Under the pieces are notes generated by a model that was not told where the DNA came from, made no database searches, and saw nothing but the letters and a program-made list of their open reading frames with translations. A DNA stretch of 33,257 nucleotides from JAQBQZ01 sp964406475 (lineage in GTDB: Bacteria > Patescibacteriota > Minisyncoccia > Phycocordibacterales > CAIRYW01): the NCBI GenBank assembly GCA_964406475.1, contig CAYORS010000010.1:1-33257 (forward strand), written 5' to 3'. The stretch's first letter is position 1, and every line of letters begins with the position of its first letter. Of this stretch, positions 5,786-12,569 are shown piece after piece. The position numbers and the translations under genes were made by a program.

Positions 5786-7999
5786 TTATTTTGCCACACT
5801 CTCAGCTTCCTTGAAAGAGATAGAAAGAAGCTTTGATACCGCATCCTTGCCCATAGTCACTCCGTAGAGTACGCCAGCTCGTGACATAGTCTCACGATTA
5901 TGTGTAATCACAATAAGCTCAGAATGCTCTGCAAGATTCTCAATCATATCTCCATACTTACGAGAATTCGCCTCATCGAGTGCTGCATCTGTCTCATCAA
6001 GAATAATAAAAGGAGGAGGATTCACCTGCGAAATAGCAAACAACAAGGCAATTGATGTGAGAGCCCTCTCTCCACCCGAGAGCATCATAAGTCCTTTTGT
6101 TTTTTTGTGTGGCAAAGACACATCAATCTCGATTCCTTCATCTTCTTTTGTTTCCTCTTCAACATCATCGTCTTTCTTTTTTCTTTCTGGTGTCACAAGT
6201 CTCAATCCAGCATCCCCTCCACCAAACATTAAAGTAAAATAACTCTTAAATGATTGATTTATTTTTGCTACACCCGTACGGAATTCCTCGTTCAATTTTT
6301 GAGTCAGTTCTTCTATGAGTTTCTTGAGATCATCTGATGCTTTTTCGAGATCGACAAGCTCTCGAGCCAAAAAGACATCTCTTTCTTCCGTGTCCTTAAA
6401 CTCTTTCATCACATCAGATGCATTACCAACACCCGCCTCTTCGAGTCTGATTTTGAGTCTCTCGATGTTTTTTTTGCGCTCTATTTGAACACCTCTTTCC
6501 TCCTCACTATGATTAATTTTGTCAAAATGCAAGACCTCAACCCCCAAAAGCAAAGATACCTCCTGCATCACTTGTTTGTATTCTCTCTCATCAAAAAGCA
6601 GTGTTTGCTCTCTTTGTTTGAGTTTGTCGATATGAGCGCGGACTTCATTTTGTCGAGCAATGATTTTGAAAATATCTTTTTCGGCTTCACGCGTATCATC
6701 TTTGGCACGCTCAAATTCGAGTCTTTTTTCTTCGTATGAAGCAAGAAGTGATTGTTCTTCAAGTGAGATACTCGATATTTGTTCTTGAGTATTGTTTTTT
6801 TCTGCTTCAAGCTTTTCTTGCTCTTTGGTAAAATCACTGATTGTATGAGTGTCTTCTTTTTCTTTATGTTTCAAAACAAACCGAGCAAAAAGTGCTCTCA
6901 CTTTAAGAAGCCCTTCTTTGAGAGCTTCAAAAGTTCCTTCTCTCAAAGATTCTTCAAAAATAATTTTTGAATCGTTGGTGAGTGTCTCAACCTCCCACAG
7001 TGGAACAAGCTTATCTTTTGTATCGATGAGTTTTTTTTGTTCGCGTTCGATTGATCTTGTAAGGTATCCTATCTCTCCTTCAAGTCGAGAATGTGTCCGT
7101 ATAAGAGCGTCCTTGAGTGTCCGAACACGAGACAGCTCTGATTCGATATGCAAAATCTCAGGTGGCATCTCCTTACCCTTGAGTCCCGCCTCAACAATCC
7201 GTCGGGCCTCAAGAAGTTTACCATCCAGATCGGCAAGCTCTGCTTCTGGAGCTTTGAGTTCTTCTTTGACCTTCTCGGCATTATGAGAAATATAAAAATC
7301 TTCGTACATAAAGTATGTACGCGAAAGTCCCACAAGCTCTTCCCTCAATTCTCGTGCTTTCTCTAGTTTTTCAACTTGTTTTTTGAGAAAACGCAAATGC
7401 GGTGCTATCTCTCGACGAAGAGATTCTACCTGTTTGATATTTTCTTCTGTTTTTTCAAGCTTGCGAAGACTCTCTTCAATTTTGTATTGAAAGACTTTTA
7501 TACCTAAAGCGTCTTCAATCATTTCGCGTCTTTCTTTTGGATTACTGTGAAGAATACGATCTGCCTCTCCCTGAGAGATGATATGGTGTCCTGTCGAACC
7601 AATGTGTGCTCCCGCAAGAAGCTCACCTATATCTTTGAGACGCACCTTACTACCGTTTATATAATACTCATTGGCACCATCACGGAACACCACTCGCTCC
7701 AAAACCACCTCATCAAAATCCACATTGAGTAATCGTGATGCATTATCAAAAATAAGTTTAACACTTGCGCGATTGGCACGACCAGCATCGATAGAGCCAT
7801 TAAAGATCAGATCTTCCCCTCGCTTACCACGCATACTCTTGATAGACTGTTCTCCAAGTACAAAACGAAACGCCTCTGCAACGTTACTCTTACCACTTCC
7901 ATTGGGTCCTACAATACAGGTGATTGGTGTTGTGAAAGACAAAACACTTTTCTTACCGAAAGATTTAAAACCATTAATTTCAAGAGATTTGAGATACAT
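5786..7999 (-). CDS. smc: Short SMC-family chromosome ATPase
   Basis: SMC proteins dimerise and use ATP to organise and extrude chromosomal DNA. The 737-residue product has the N-terminal head with Walker A GPNGSGKS (31-38) and Q-loop region HIISQGEADRIL, and the C-terminal head with signature LSGGER (640-645), Walker B FIILDETDAALD (Asp668, Glu669) and switch His700 (ITHN). Between them are charged coiled-coil arms, roughly residues 165-330 and 385-570. Canonical SMC is about 1150-1200 residues and has a globular hinge; I see no hinge consensus, only a short stretch around 330-385 where the arms could turn back, and no Rad50-type CxxC hook. The frame is continuous, so this is not a broken gene. 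TATACT at 8007-8012 is 7 nt upstream of the ATG. The gene forms an operon with the downstream methyltransferase and lies after rnc, as in Firmicutes. Confidence 0.93.
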   Translation of the reverse strand: MYLKSLEINGFKSFGKKSVLSFTTPITCIVGPNGSGKSNVAEAFRFVLGEQSIKSMRGKRGEDLIFNGSIDAGRANRASVKLIFDNASRLLNVDFDEVVLERVVFRDGANEYYINGSKVRLKDIGELLAGAHIGSTGHHIISQGEADRILHSNPKERREMIEDALGIKVFQYKIEESLRKLEKTEENIKQVESLRREIAPHLRFLKKQVEKLEKARELREELVGLSRTYFMYEDFYISHNAEKVKEELKAPEAELADLDGKLLEARRIVEAGLKGKEMPPEILHIESELSRVRTLKDALIRTHSRLEGEIGYLTRSIEREQKKLIDTKDKLVPLWEVETLTNDSKIIFEESLREGTFEALKEGLLKVRALFARFVLKHKEKEDTHTISDFTKEQEKLEAEKNNTQEQISSISLEEQSLLASYEEKRLEFERAKDDTREAEKDIFKIIARQNEVRAHIDKLKQREQTLLFDEREYKQVMQEVSLLLGVEVLHFDKINHSEEERGVQIERKKNIERLKIRLEEAGVGNASDVMKEFKDTEERDVFLARELVDLEKASDDLKKLIEELTQKLNEEFRTGVAKINQSFKSYFTLMFGGGDAGLRLVTPERKKKDDDVEEETKEDEGIEIDVSLPHKKTKGLMMLSGGERALTSIALLFAISQVNPPPFIILDETDAALDEANSRKYGDMIENLAEHSELIVITHNRETMSRAGVLYGVTMGKDAVSKLLSISFKEAESVAK

Positions 8000-8006
8000 A
8001 CACTAC

Positions 8007-8012
8007 AGTATA
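8007..8012 (-). promoter_or_regulatory. smc -10 element, predicted leaderless
   Basis: Minus-strand TATACT ends 7 nt before the smc ATG. The best -35 at 17-nt spacing is TAGATA, 4 of 6 matches. It diverges from the promoter of the small gene at 8104. Confidence 0.55.
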
Positions 8013-8067
8013 TAGCATTTATCGTCTCGTATCTAGTATCAGGTTCAATGTAATACCATCCCTACAA

Positions 8068-8096
8068 TTGACTAGATAAATAATTATTGTTAATGT
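8068..8096 (+). promoter_or_regulatory. Promoter of the small gene at 8104, predicted leaderless
   Basis: TTGACT (8068-8073), a 17-nt spacer and TAATGT (8091-8096) lie 7 nt before ATG 8104, so transcription should start at the start codon. Confidence 0.65.
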
Positions 8097-8103
8097 ACAG
8101 AAC

Positions 8104-8298
8104 ATGTCGTCCTTTCAAAGAACCTGTCTTGCAATCCTACATATGGACCCTCGACCCGGGGATGTTTTTGTTGACAGTCAAGGAAGAAAAATCGTAATCT
8201 CTGGTTCAAGGCAAAAGATAAAAAAGTCGTCCACCCCTAAACTAAAAAAAGGAGTTAGGACTCACGGCAACACCTCAGTGTTGCTTTTTTATTTTTGA
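8104..8298 (+). CDS. Small ORF, 64 aa, whose end overlaps its terminator
   Basis: I do not recognise this product. The ATG is placed exactly where the promoter at 8068-8096 should start transcription, which supports a leaderless coding gene. The middle, DPRPGDVFVDSQGRKIVISG, looks like real protein sequence, possibly two beta strands around a turn; the part after it is basic. The last ten codons are encoded by the terminator hairpin and U-tract at 8267-8296, and the TGA stop (8296-8298) lies past the likely termination point. Many transcripts may therefore lack a stop codon, or the locus may produce a small RNA rather than a protein. It is isolated between smc and rnc, both on the other strand. 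Confidence 0.5.
   Translation: MSSFQRTCLAILHMDPRPGDVFVDSQGRKIVISGSRQKIKKSSTPKLKKGVRTHGNTSVLLFYF
8267..8296 (+). terminator. Intrinsic terminator inside the small ORF at 8104
   Basis: GCAACAC (8267-8273), loop CTCA, GTGTTGC (8278-8284), then TTTTTTATTTTT. The following 8299-8455 is AT-rich; CTTCAGA near 8376-8382 can pair with TCTGAAG near 8445-8451, but I see no gene there. Confidence 0.85.
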
Positions 8299-8455
8299 AT
8301 TTCAATTTTAACTTCTCACTTTTGAACTATTCTCCTACAAACATTTCTACGAAAACAAAATATTATTTGAAAAAACTTCAGAGGTGGGTAGCCGAGATTG
8401 AGCAAAAATAAAGCTTTAAAATATGCGTATCTTAATAAAAATGTTTTCTGAAGAC

Positions 8456-9142
8456 CTACCACTTCTTCACATGAAGTCCATTCCTTGCCGCATCTTGTTC
8501 TGCTTCTTGTTTACTTTTACCTTGTCCCTCTGCCACAAGAGCAGTACCAATATAAAGCCCCACAGTAAAAACCTTGTCATGATCGGGACCGTTTTCTTTG
8601 AGTGTTTTGTATGATGGTGTGACTCCCATTTTTTCTTGTGATTTTTCTTGAAAAAGACTTTTTGCATCAATCCACAACCTCTTTTCTTCTATTTCTTTGG
8701 TAAAAGGCAACAACACTCTCTCAATAAAACCCTTTGCTTCATCATACCCTTGATCAAGATAGATAGAACCCACAACAGCTTCAAAGGTGTTGGCAAGAAT
8801 ATATTGTCGTGCACGACCAGTGTCTTTGCTTTCGCCGCGAGACAATAACAAATATGTATTAAAATTAAGATCTGTTGACACACGAGCAAGAATAACAGAA
8901 TTTACAAGAGCAGACCGCAGAGCCGTCAAATCTCCTTCTGGTTTTTTGGGATATAGATGAAAAAGATAATGAGTAGATACAAGCTCCAGTACAGCATCAC
9001 CCAAAAACTCCAACCTCTCATTGTGTTCGAGGCCACTGTCTTTGTTTTCATTGAGATATGACCTATGTGTAAAAGCCTGTTTCAAGAGGTCTTTGTTGTT
9101 GAAGGTCACACCTATCACTTTTTCTACTTCTCTATAATCCAT
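8456..9142 (-). CDS. rnc: Ribonuclease III
   Basis: RNase III cuts double-stranded RNA, including rRNA precursors, as a homodimer with Mg2+. The 228-residue product has the nuclease domain with signature HNERLEFLGDAVLELV (Glu42, Glu45, Asp49) and a C-terminal dsRNA-binding domain (about 158-226, with GKSKQEAEQDAARN). The second metal-ligand segment reads ILANTFEAVVG: Glu121 matches E. coli E117, but the residue matching D114 is Asn118. The gene lies downstream of nusB and upstream of smc on the same strand, but a convergent small gene separates it from smc. I see no Shine-Dalgarno and no convincing promoter in the 55-nt gap from nusB, so it is probably cotranscribed with rpmF and nusB. Confidence 0.96.
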   Translation of the reverse strand: MDYREVEKVIGVTFNNKDLLKQAFTHRSYLNENKDSGLEHNERLEFLGDAVLELVSTHYLFHLYPKKPEGDLTALRSALVNSVILARVSTDLNFNTYLLLSRGESKDTGRARQYILANTFEAVVGSIYLDQGYDEAKGFIERVLLPFTKEIEEKRLWIDAKSLFQEKSQEKMGVTPSYKTLKENGPDHDKVFTVGLYIGTALVAEGQGKSKQEAEQDAARNGLHVKKW

Positions 9143-9197
9143 AATATGTTAGACAAATAATCACAAGTAAATTTGAAAGATACTCACCACAAAGTTC

Positions 9198-10097
9198 TTA
9201 CTTTTTCTCTGCAAGCAATTTGATAGCATTAGTCACAATCGGCAATATATCATCATAAAAATTAAGATCAAGTATCTGATTCACCCTGAACCACTTTGCA
9301 TCATCGAGACCCCCAGACTCACCTAGACGAAGCTCTACATATTCGGCCTCTGCGAGATAGTATGATACTTGTTTACGAACCTTCCCTTTTTCGGGATATG
9401 ACGCCACATATTCATTGGCACCCAACTTGTCTTGACAGACAACATCAATACCGATTTCTTCTTTTACTTTTCTTACAATTGCATCTTCATCTTTTTCGTC
9501 TTCTTTGTTATGACCCTTTGACAATGTCCATCTGCCGAACACATCATGCACAAGCGCGAGATATATATCACTTCCTCTTCGTGCGAACACAACAGCACCC
9601 ACAAGACGTTCTTTAGGAAGATCTTCAAAAGGAATCTCCTCGGCTCTTTTGGGTTTTGATTTTTGATCTTTACCTGGTTCACCAAGTTCTTTGTAGACAG
9701 CACCTAATACTCCATTCACAAACTTACCTGAGTTTTCTCCTCCGTATGTTTTGGCAAGCTCGATAGCCTCATTGATAGCCACCTTTGGTGGTACATCAAA
9801 CTTGTTTCCAAACAAAAGCTCAAAAAGTCCCACACGAAGAATGTTGCGGTCTATGTTTGCTATTTTTTCGAGAGGCCAATCAGGAGCTGCTTTTGTAATA
9901 ATCTTATCGAGATCAGAAATCTTTTTGATGACACCTTGTGCAAGATCTACCATAAACTTTTCATCCCCTGCACCAGAAGCGAATTCTTCTTCATTTCTTT
10001 TCAAAATCTGAGAAATATCTGTATTTTTTTTGCCGTTGAAATCCCACTCAAAGAGTGTTTGCATGACAACTGATCTAGAAAGGTGTCTATTTGCCAT
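9198..10097 (-). CDS. nusB: NusB antitermination factor fused to a NUDIX hydrolase domain
   Basis: Residues 1-140 are NusB, the RNA-binding antitermination and rRNA-maturation factor, ending in the typical NSGKFVNGVLGAVYKEL. A basic linker (about 141-160) leads to a NUDIX domain (about 163-299) with the box G195-x5-E201-x7-R209-K-V-K-E213-E214-I-G216-I. The consensus is REUxEE, so only the first Glu is replaced, by Lys210; the metal-binding EE pair is kept, so the domain may still cleave a nucleoside diphosphate-linked substrate. WTLSKGH in place of the more common wxlPGG resembles Ap4A-type and diphosphoinositol-type Nudix enzymes; the substrate is unknown. Usual NusB is about 140 residues. 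The frame is continuous. The gene starts 35 nt after the rpmF stop and is followed by rnc. Confidence 0.93.
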   Translation of the reverse strand: MANRHLSRSVVMQTLFEWDFNGKKNTDISQILKRNEEEFASGAGDEKFMVDLAQGVIKKISDLDKIITKAAPDWPLEKIANIDRNILRVGLFELLFGNKFDVPPKVAINEAIELAKTYGGENSGKFVNGVLGAVYKELGEPGKDQKSKPKRAEEIPFEDLPKERLVGAVVFARRGSDIYLALVHDVFGRWTLSKGHNKEDEKDEDAIVRKVKEEIGIDVVCQDKLGANEYVASYPEKGKVRKQVSYYLAEAEYVELRLGESGGLDDAKWFRVNQILDLNFYDDILPIVTNAIKLLAEKK

Positions 10098-10132
10098 TGG
10101 GATTAAAAGATCAACTACTAAAAACCGATTAA

Positions 10133-10360
10133 TTATTTACTCGCTTTATTCTTTTGTGATAACTTTTTAAGTTTCTTGTCGATTTTTTTAGTCACTGAAG
10201 CAACCTTTTTGCCTTTGTATGCTCCACATCGTGCGCAAAGTCTGTGTGGAAGCTTCGGCTCACCACATTCAGAACAAAGAGCAAGTGCTTTTGTTTTGAG
10301 CGCGTGATGGCTTCGTCTATTGCCCGTATGTGCACGGGTATGTCTCATTCGTACTACCAT
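10133..10360 (-). CDS. rpmF: 50S ribosomal protein L32 (zinc-binding form)
   Basis: L32 is a small protein of the large ribosomal subunit. The 75-residue product starts MVVRMRHTRAHTGNRRSHHAL; this is L32-like and the start chosen over an upstream in-frame one at 10378. Four cysteines in a CxxC-x9-CxxC arrangement (29, 32, 42, 45) form a zinc ribbon. The C-terminal third is Lys-rich (KKIDKKLKKLSQKNKASK), a longer tail than in many L32 proteins. TATAGT at 10370-10375, 9 nt upstream of the ATG, predicts a nearly leaderless transcript that continues into nusB and probably rnc. Confidence 0.95.
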   Translation of the reverse strand: MVVRMRHTRAHTGNRRSHHALKTKALALCSECGEPKLPHRLCARCGAYKGKKVASVTKKIDKKLKKLSQKNKASK

Positions 10361-10369
10361 AATATGACT

Positions 10370-10421
10370 ACTATACACGAGTGGATAAAGTTTTGCAAGC
10401 CTGTGTATAAAGTGGTATAAT
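10370..10421. promoter_or_regulatory. Symmetric divergent promoter sharing one palindromic -35 box
   Basis: The hexamer TTGCAA at 10393-10398 is its own reverse complement. On the plus strand a 17-nt spacer (10399-10415) leads to a perfect TATAAT (10416-10421) for the coiled-coil gene at 10467. On the minus strand a 17-nt spacer (10376-10392) leads to TATAGT (10370-10375) for rpmF. Two polymerases cannot occupy the shared -35 at once, so the two transcripts should compete. Confidence 0.75.
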
Positions 10422-10466
10422 GATAATGTTAAAACAAATACTTATTCATTTTTAAAACATATTTTT

Positions 10467-11639
10467 ATGAACGAACATCCACCCAAACCAGCACCTGAAG
10501 AAGGAGAGATTAACCCAGAACTTCTAGAGAAGTTTTTTGTTGTTGCAGAGGCAAAGTCAAAAGGTGTTAAAAAACTTCAAGAAGCAATACAGGTACTTAC
10601 AAAAGAAGAATATGAACGCTATTTGGAACTGGAAAAAGCAGGTTTTGAATTTAAAAAAAAAGCAGCTGATTCACAAGACACCGATCTTACACCTGTTGAA
10701 AAAATAGAAGAACCAGAAACAAAGGAGCAAATTGATCCAGAAACAAGACTTCAAACATATGTTAAAGAACGAATGGAAAGAGCCATGAGTGCACCAACCA
10801 CTAAGGAAGAACAACAAGGATTCATACTTCGAGCAGAGACACTTTTGCAACAATATATCGTAAAAAGAAACAAACTAGAAGAAGAACTGAAGAGACAACA
10901 AGCATCTATGTCAACTTTTCTTCAAAGCGCAGAATCTTTAAGGACCGAACCTTCTATAGAAGCACTCTTAGAACGAGCAAGTAAACTCAATACTGAACGA
11001 CAAGGAAAAAAAGAAAGACTGGATGAATTAAAAAAACACTTTACAGAAGCATCTAAAAAAGTAGATGTGTTCACTCAAGGCGTATTTCACCCTCTCACAA
11101 GAATAGCTTCTGATTATGAAAAATATGATGCTGAATCAGAAAACTATGCACAAGCAATCAGTGAGCTTTCTGCAGCAAAAAACGCACTACCTGCACTTGA
11201 AAAAGAAGAAAAAGACAGTAAACAGCAAAATGAAGAAGGTACGGAGAACAAACCTGTCCCAGATCAAGAAGAGTCTCCATCTAGCCTAGATCCAGAAGTG
11301 ATACTTCAAAGATTGATTGAGCAAAATAGACAAGGTGTGCAACAAAGAAAACAACGTCAAAAACCTATCAACAATAACACCCTATCAACTGAAGATAAAG
11401 AACAAAAAGACCCATTCATAACGAAGCGACAAACAACAACTCACTCTTCAGTTATCAAGGTTGATTTGAGACAAAACTCTACCTCTCCACAACCAAGACC
11501 ATTAGATCCAAATAAATGGCAGAATGTAATACCAATTGCAAAACAAAAATTAGCAGCACTTGACCGATGGACAACACGTACAGATGAACGTATAGGAAGG
11601 TTTTTCCGCACAAAGTGGAATGGGTGGTTCAAGAAATAA
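10467..11639 (+). CDS. Uncharacterised charged coiled-coil protein, 390 aa
   Basis: I do not recognise a known family. The product is strongly charged, rich in Glu, Lys and Gln, with heptad-like helices at about residues 15-65 and 95-260 (for example NKLEEELKRQQASMSTFLQS) and a disordered, Pro/Gln/Glu-rich stretch at about 255-345. The C-terminus is basic and aromatic (RIGRFFRTKWNGWFKK), which could bind nucleic acid or membrane. There is no signal peptide or transmembrane helix. The ATG follows an A/T-rich leader of about 40 nt without Shine-Dalgarno. Transcription should come from TATAAT at 10416-10421, which shares its -35 with the rpmF promoter. No terminator separates it clearly from the small gene at 11701. 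Confidence 0.85.
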   Translation: MNEHPPKPAPEEGEINPELLEKFFVVAEAKSKGVKKLQEAIQVLTKEEYERYLELEKAGFEFKKKAADSQDTDLTPVEKIEEPETKEQIDPETRLQTYVKERMERAMSAPTTKEEQQGFILRAETLLQQYIVKRNKLEEELKRQQASMSTFLQSAESLRTEPSIEALLERASKLNTERQGKKERLDELKKHFTEASKKVDVFTQGVFHPLTRIASDYEKYDAESENYAQAISELSAAKNALPALEKEEKDSKQQNEEGTENKPVPDQEESPSSLDPEVILQRLIEQNRQGVQQRKQRQKPINNNTLSTEDKEQKDPFITKRQTTTHSSVIKVDLRQNSTSPQPRPLDPNKWQNVIPIAKQKLAALDRWTTRTDERIGRFFRTKWNGWFKK

Positions 11640-11700
11640 ACCTTTTCACTTCTTAATTAGGTATGGTAAAATAAAAAAGACAAGTAATTAGTTCTTTTTT

Positions 11701-11841
11701 ATGAGAAATCCTAACACAACCTTATTAGCTTGTGCAGTTATCTCTTGTGATGTATATCTACCGGATGCCTATGGTGAGATAGCAGATCTCCTAGCAAGCC
11801 GTGCATCAGGCACAATGACTGCCTTTGCAAACCTTCTATAG
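11701..11841 (+). CDS. Small ORF, 46 aa
   Basis: Unrecognised small product starting MRNPNTTLLACAVISCDVYLP; the first 20 residues are mildly hydrophobic with two cysteines, the rest is amphipathic (GEIADLLASRASG). A candidate promoter is TTCACT (11645-11650) with TAAAAT (11667-11672) at 16-nt spacing, giving a leader of about 22 nt without Shine-Dalgarno. The TAG stop is one nucleotide before a strong terminator stem, an arrangement that supports a real compact gene. It converges on rnhB. Confidence 0.55.
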   Translation: MRNPNTTLLACAVISCDVYLPDAYGEIADLLASRASGTMTAFANLL

Positions 11842-11842
11842 T

Positions 11843-11873
11843 CCCAATCACCACCATATGATTGGGATTTTTT
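11843..11873 (+). terminator. Intrinsic terminator of the small gene at 11701
   Basis: CCCAATCA (11843-11850) pairs with TGATTGGG (11859-11866) around an 8-nt loop, followed by ATTTTTT. It lies 5 nt from the rnhB stop on the other strand. Confidence 0.88.
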
Positions 11874-11877
11874 ATCT

Positions 11878-12456
11878 TCAAAAATGACAAAAAGTGCTCC
11901 GATGTATATCTGAAAGACCGTGCTTTTGGATTGCGTCTCGATGCTTCAGTGTTCCATAGCCTTTGTGGATTTCAAATCCATATTCGGGATAATCCGAAGC
12001 TACATCTTTCATAAACCGATCACGCATCACCTTGGCAGCTATTGATGCAAGCGAGATTACGGGTATCTTCTCATCGCCTTTGATGATGGTCTCTTGTTTG
12101 AATTCATCTGGCGCCATAAGTCCCCCATCGAGATAAATAAATGAGGTTTTAGAATCGACAGAGAGTTTCTTTATGACGCCCGAGATCCCTTCTCGGATAG
12201 CTCTTGTAATACCAATACGATCAATCACCGTATTAGGGACGAGGGCCACAGCAAAATATATTTTCTCTTGTTTCTTTAGATCCTGCATAAGTTTAAATAT
12301 TTCTTCCCTGCGTTTTTCACTGAGTTTTTTGCTATCACGGAGGGCACCAAAGACACCAAAATCGAAATCTCGAGGTACCATACATATACCGACAGCGACA
12401 GGTCCCGCAAGAGGACCTCTCCCTGCTTCATCTATACCAACGATGTATTTGTTCAT
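11878..12456 (-). CDS. rnhB: Ribonuclease HII
   Basis: RNase HII removes ribonucleotides and RNA primers from RNA-DNA hybrids. The 192-residue product opens MNKYIVGIDEAGRGPLAGPVAVG with catalytic Asp9 and Glu10, and has the SIAAKVMRDR and GYGTLKHRDAIQKHGLSDIHR motifs. The frame stays open to 12516, but ATG 12456 matches the family N-terminus. Upstream, TATGCT lies about 11 nt before the ATG and is a weak -10 candidate. It diverges from dnaE and converges with the small gene at 11701. In B. subtilis rnhB lies just beyond the trmD-rplS cluster; here it lies at the opposite end of the block. Confidence 0.97.
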   Translation of the reverse strand: MNKYIVGIDEAGRGPLAGPVAVGICMVPRDFDFGVFGALRDSKKLSEKRREEIFKLMQDLKKQEKIYFAVALVPNTVIDRIGITRAIREGISGVIKKLSVDSKTSFIYLDGGLMAPDEFKQETIIKGDEKIPVISLASIAAKVMRDRFMKDVASDYPEYGFEIHKGYGTLKHRDAIQKHGLSDIHRSTFCHF

Positions 12457-12556
12457 ACAATAAAAGTAGCATATTTTAAATCTGTAGTGTTTTTTTGACA
12501 ACATAATCAGAAGCAAATCAATATATCTTTGGGCTGTATGTTTTTGTTTTTGTGTT

Positions 12557-12562
12557 TATAAT
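12557..12562 (+). promoter_or_regulatory. dnaE -10 element, predicted leaderless
   Basis: A perfect TATAAT ends 7 nt before the dnaE ATG at 12570. No good -35 is present at 17 nt; the upstream stretch is T-rich. A separate TTGACA at 12495-12500 has no convincing -10 at proper spacing. Confidence 0.55.
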
Positions 12563-12569
12563 TATCTTT

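Noticed and set aside
12495..12562. TTGACA at 12495 as the dnaE promoter
   Set aside because: No acceptable -10 at 16-18 nt spacing; the TATAAT next to the ATG fits the pattern of other genes better.
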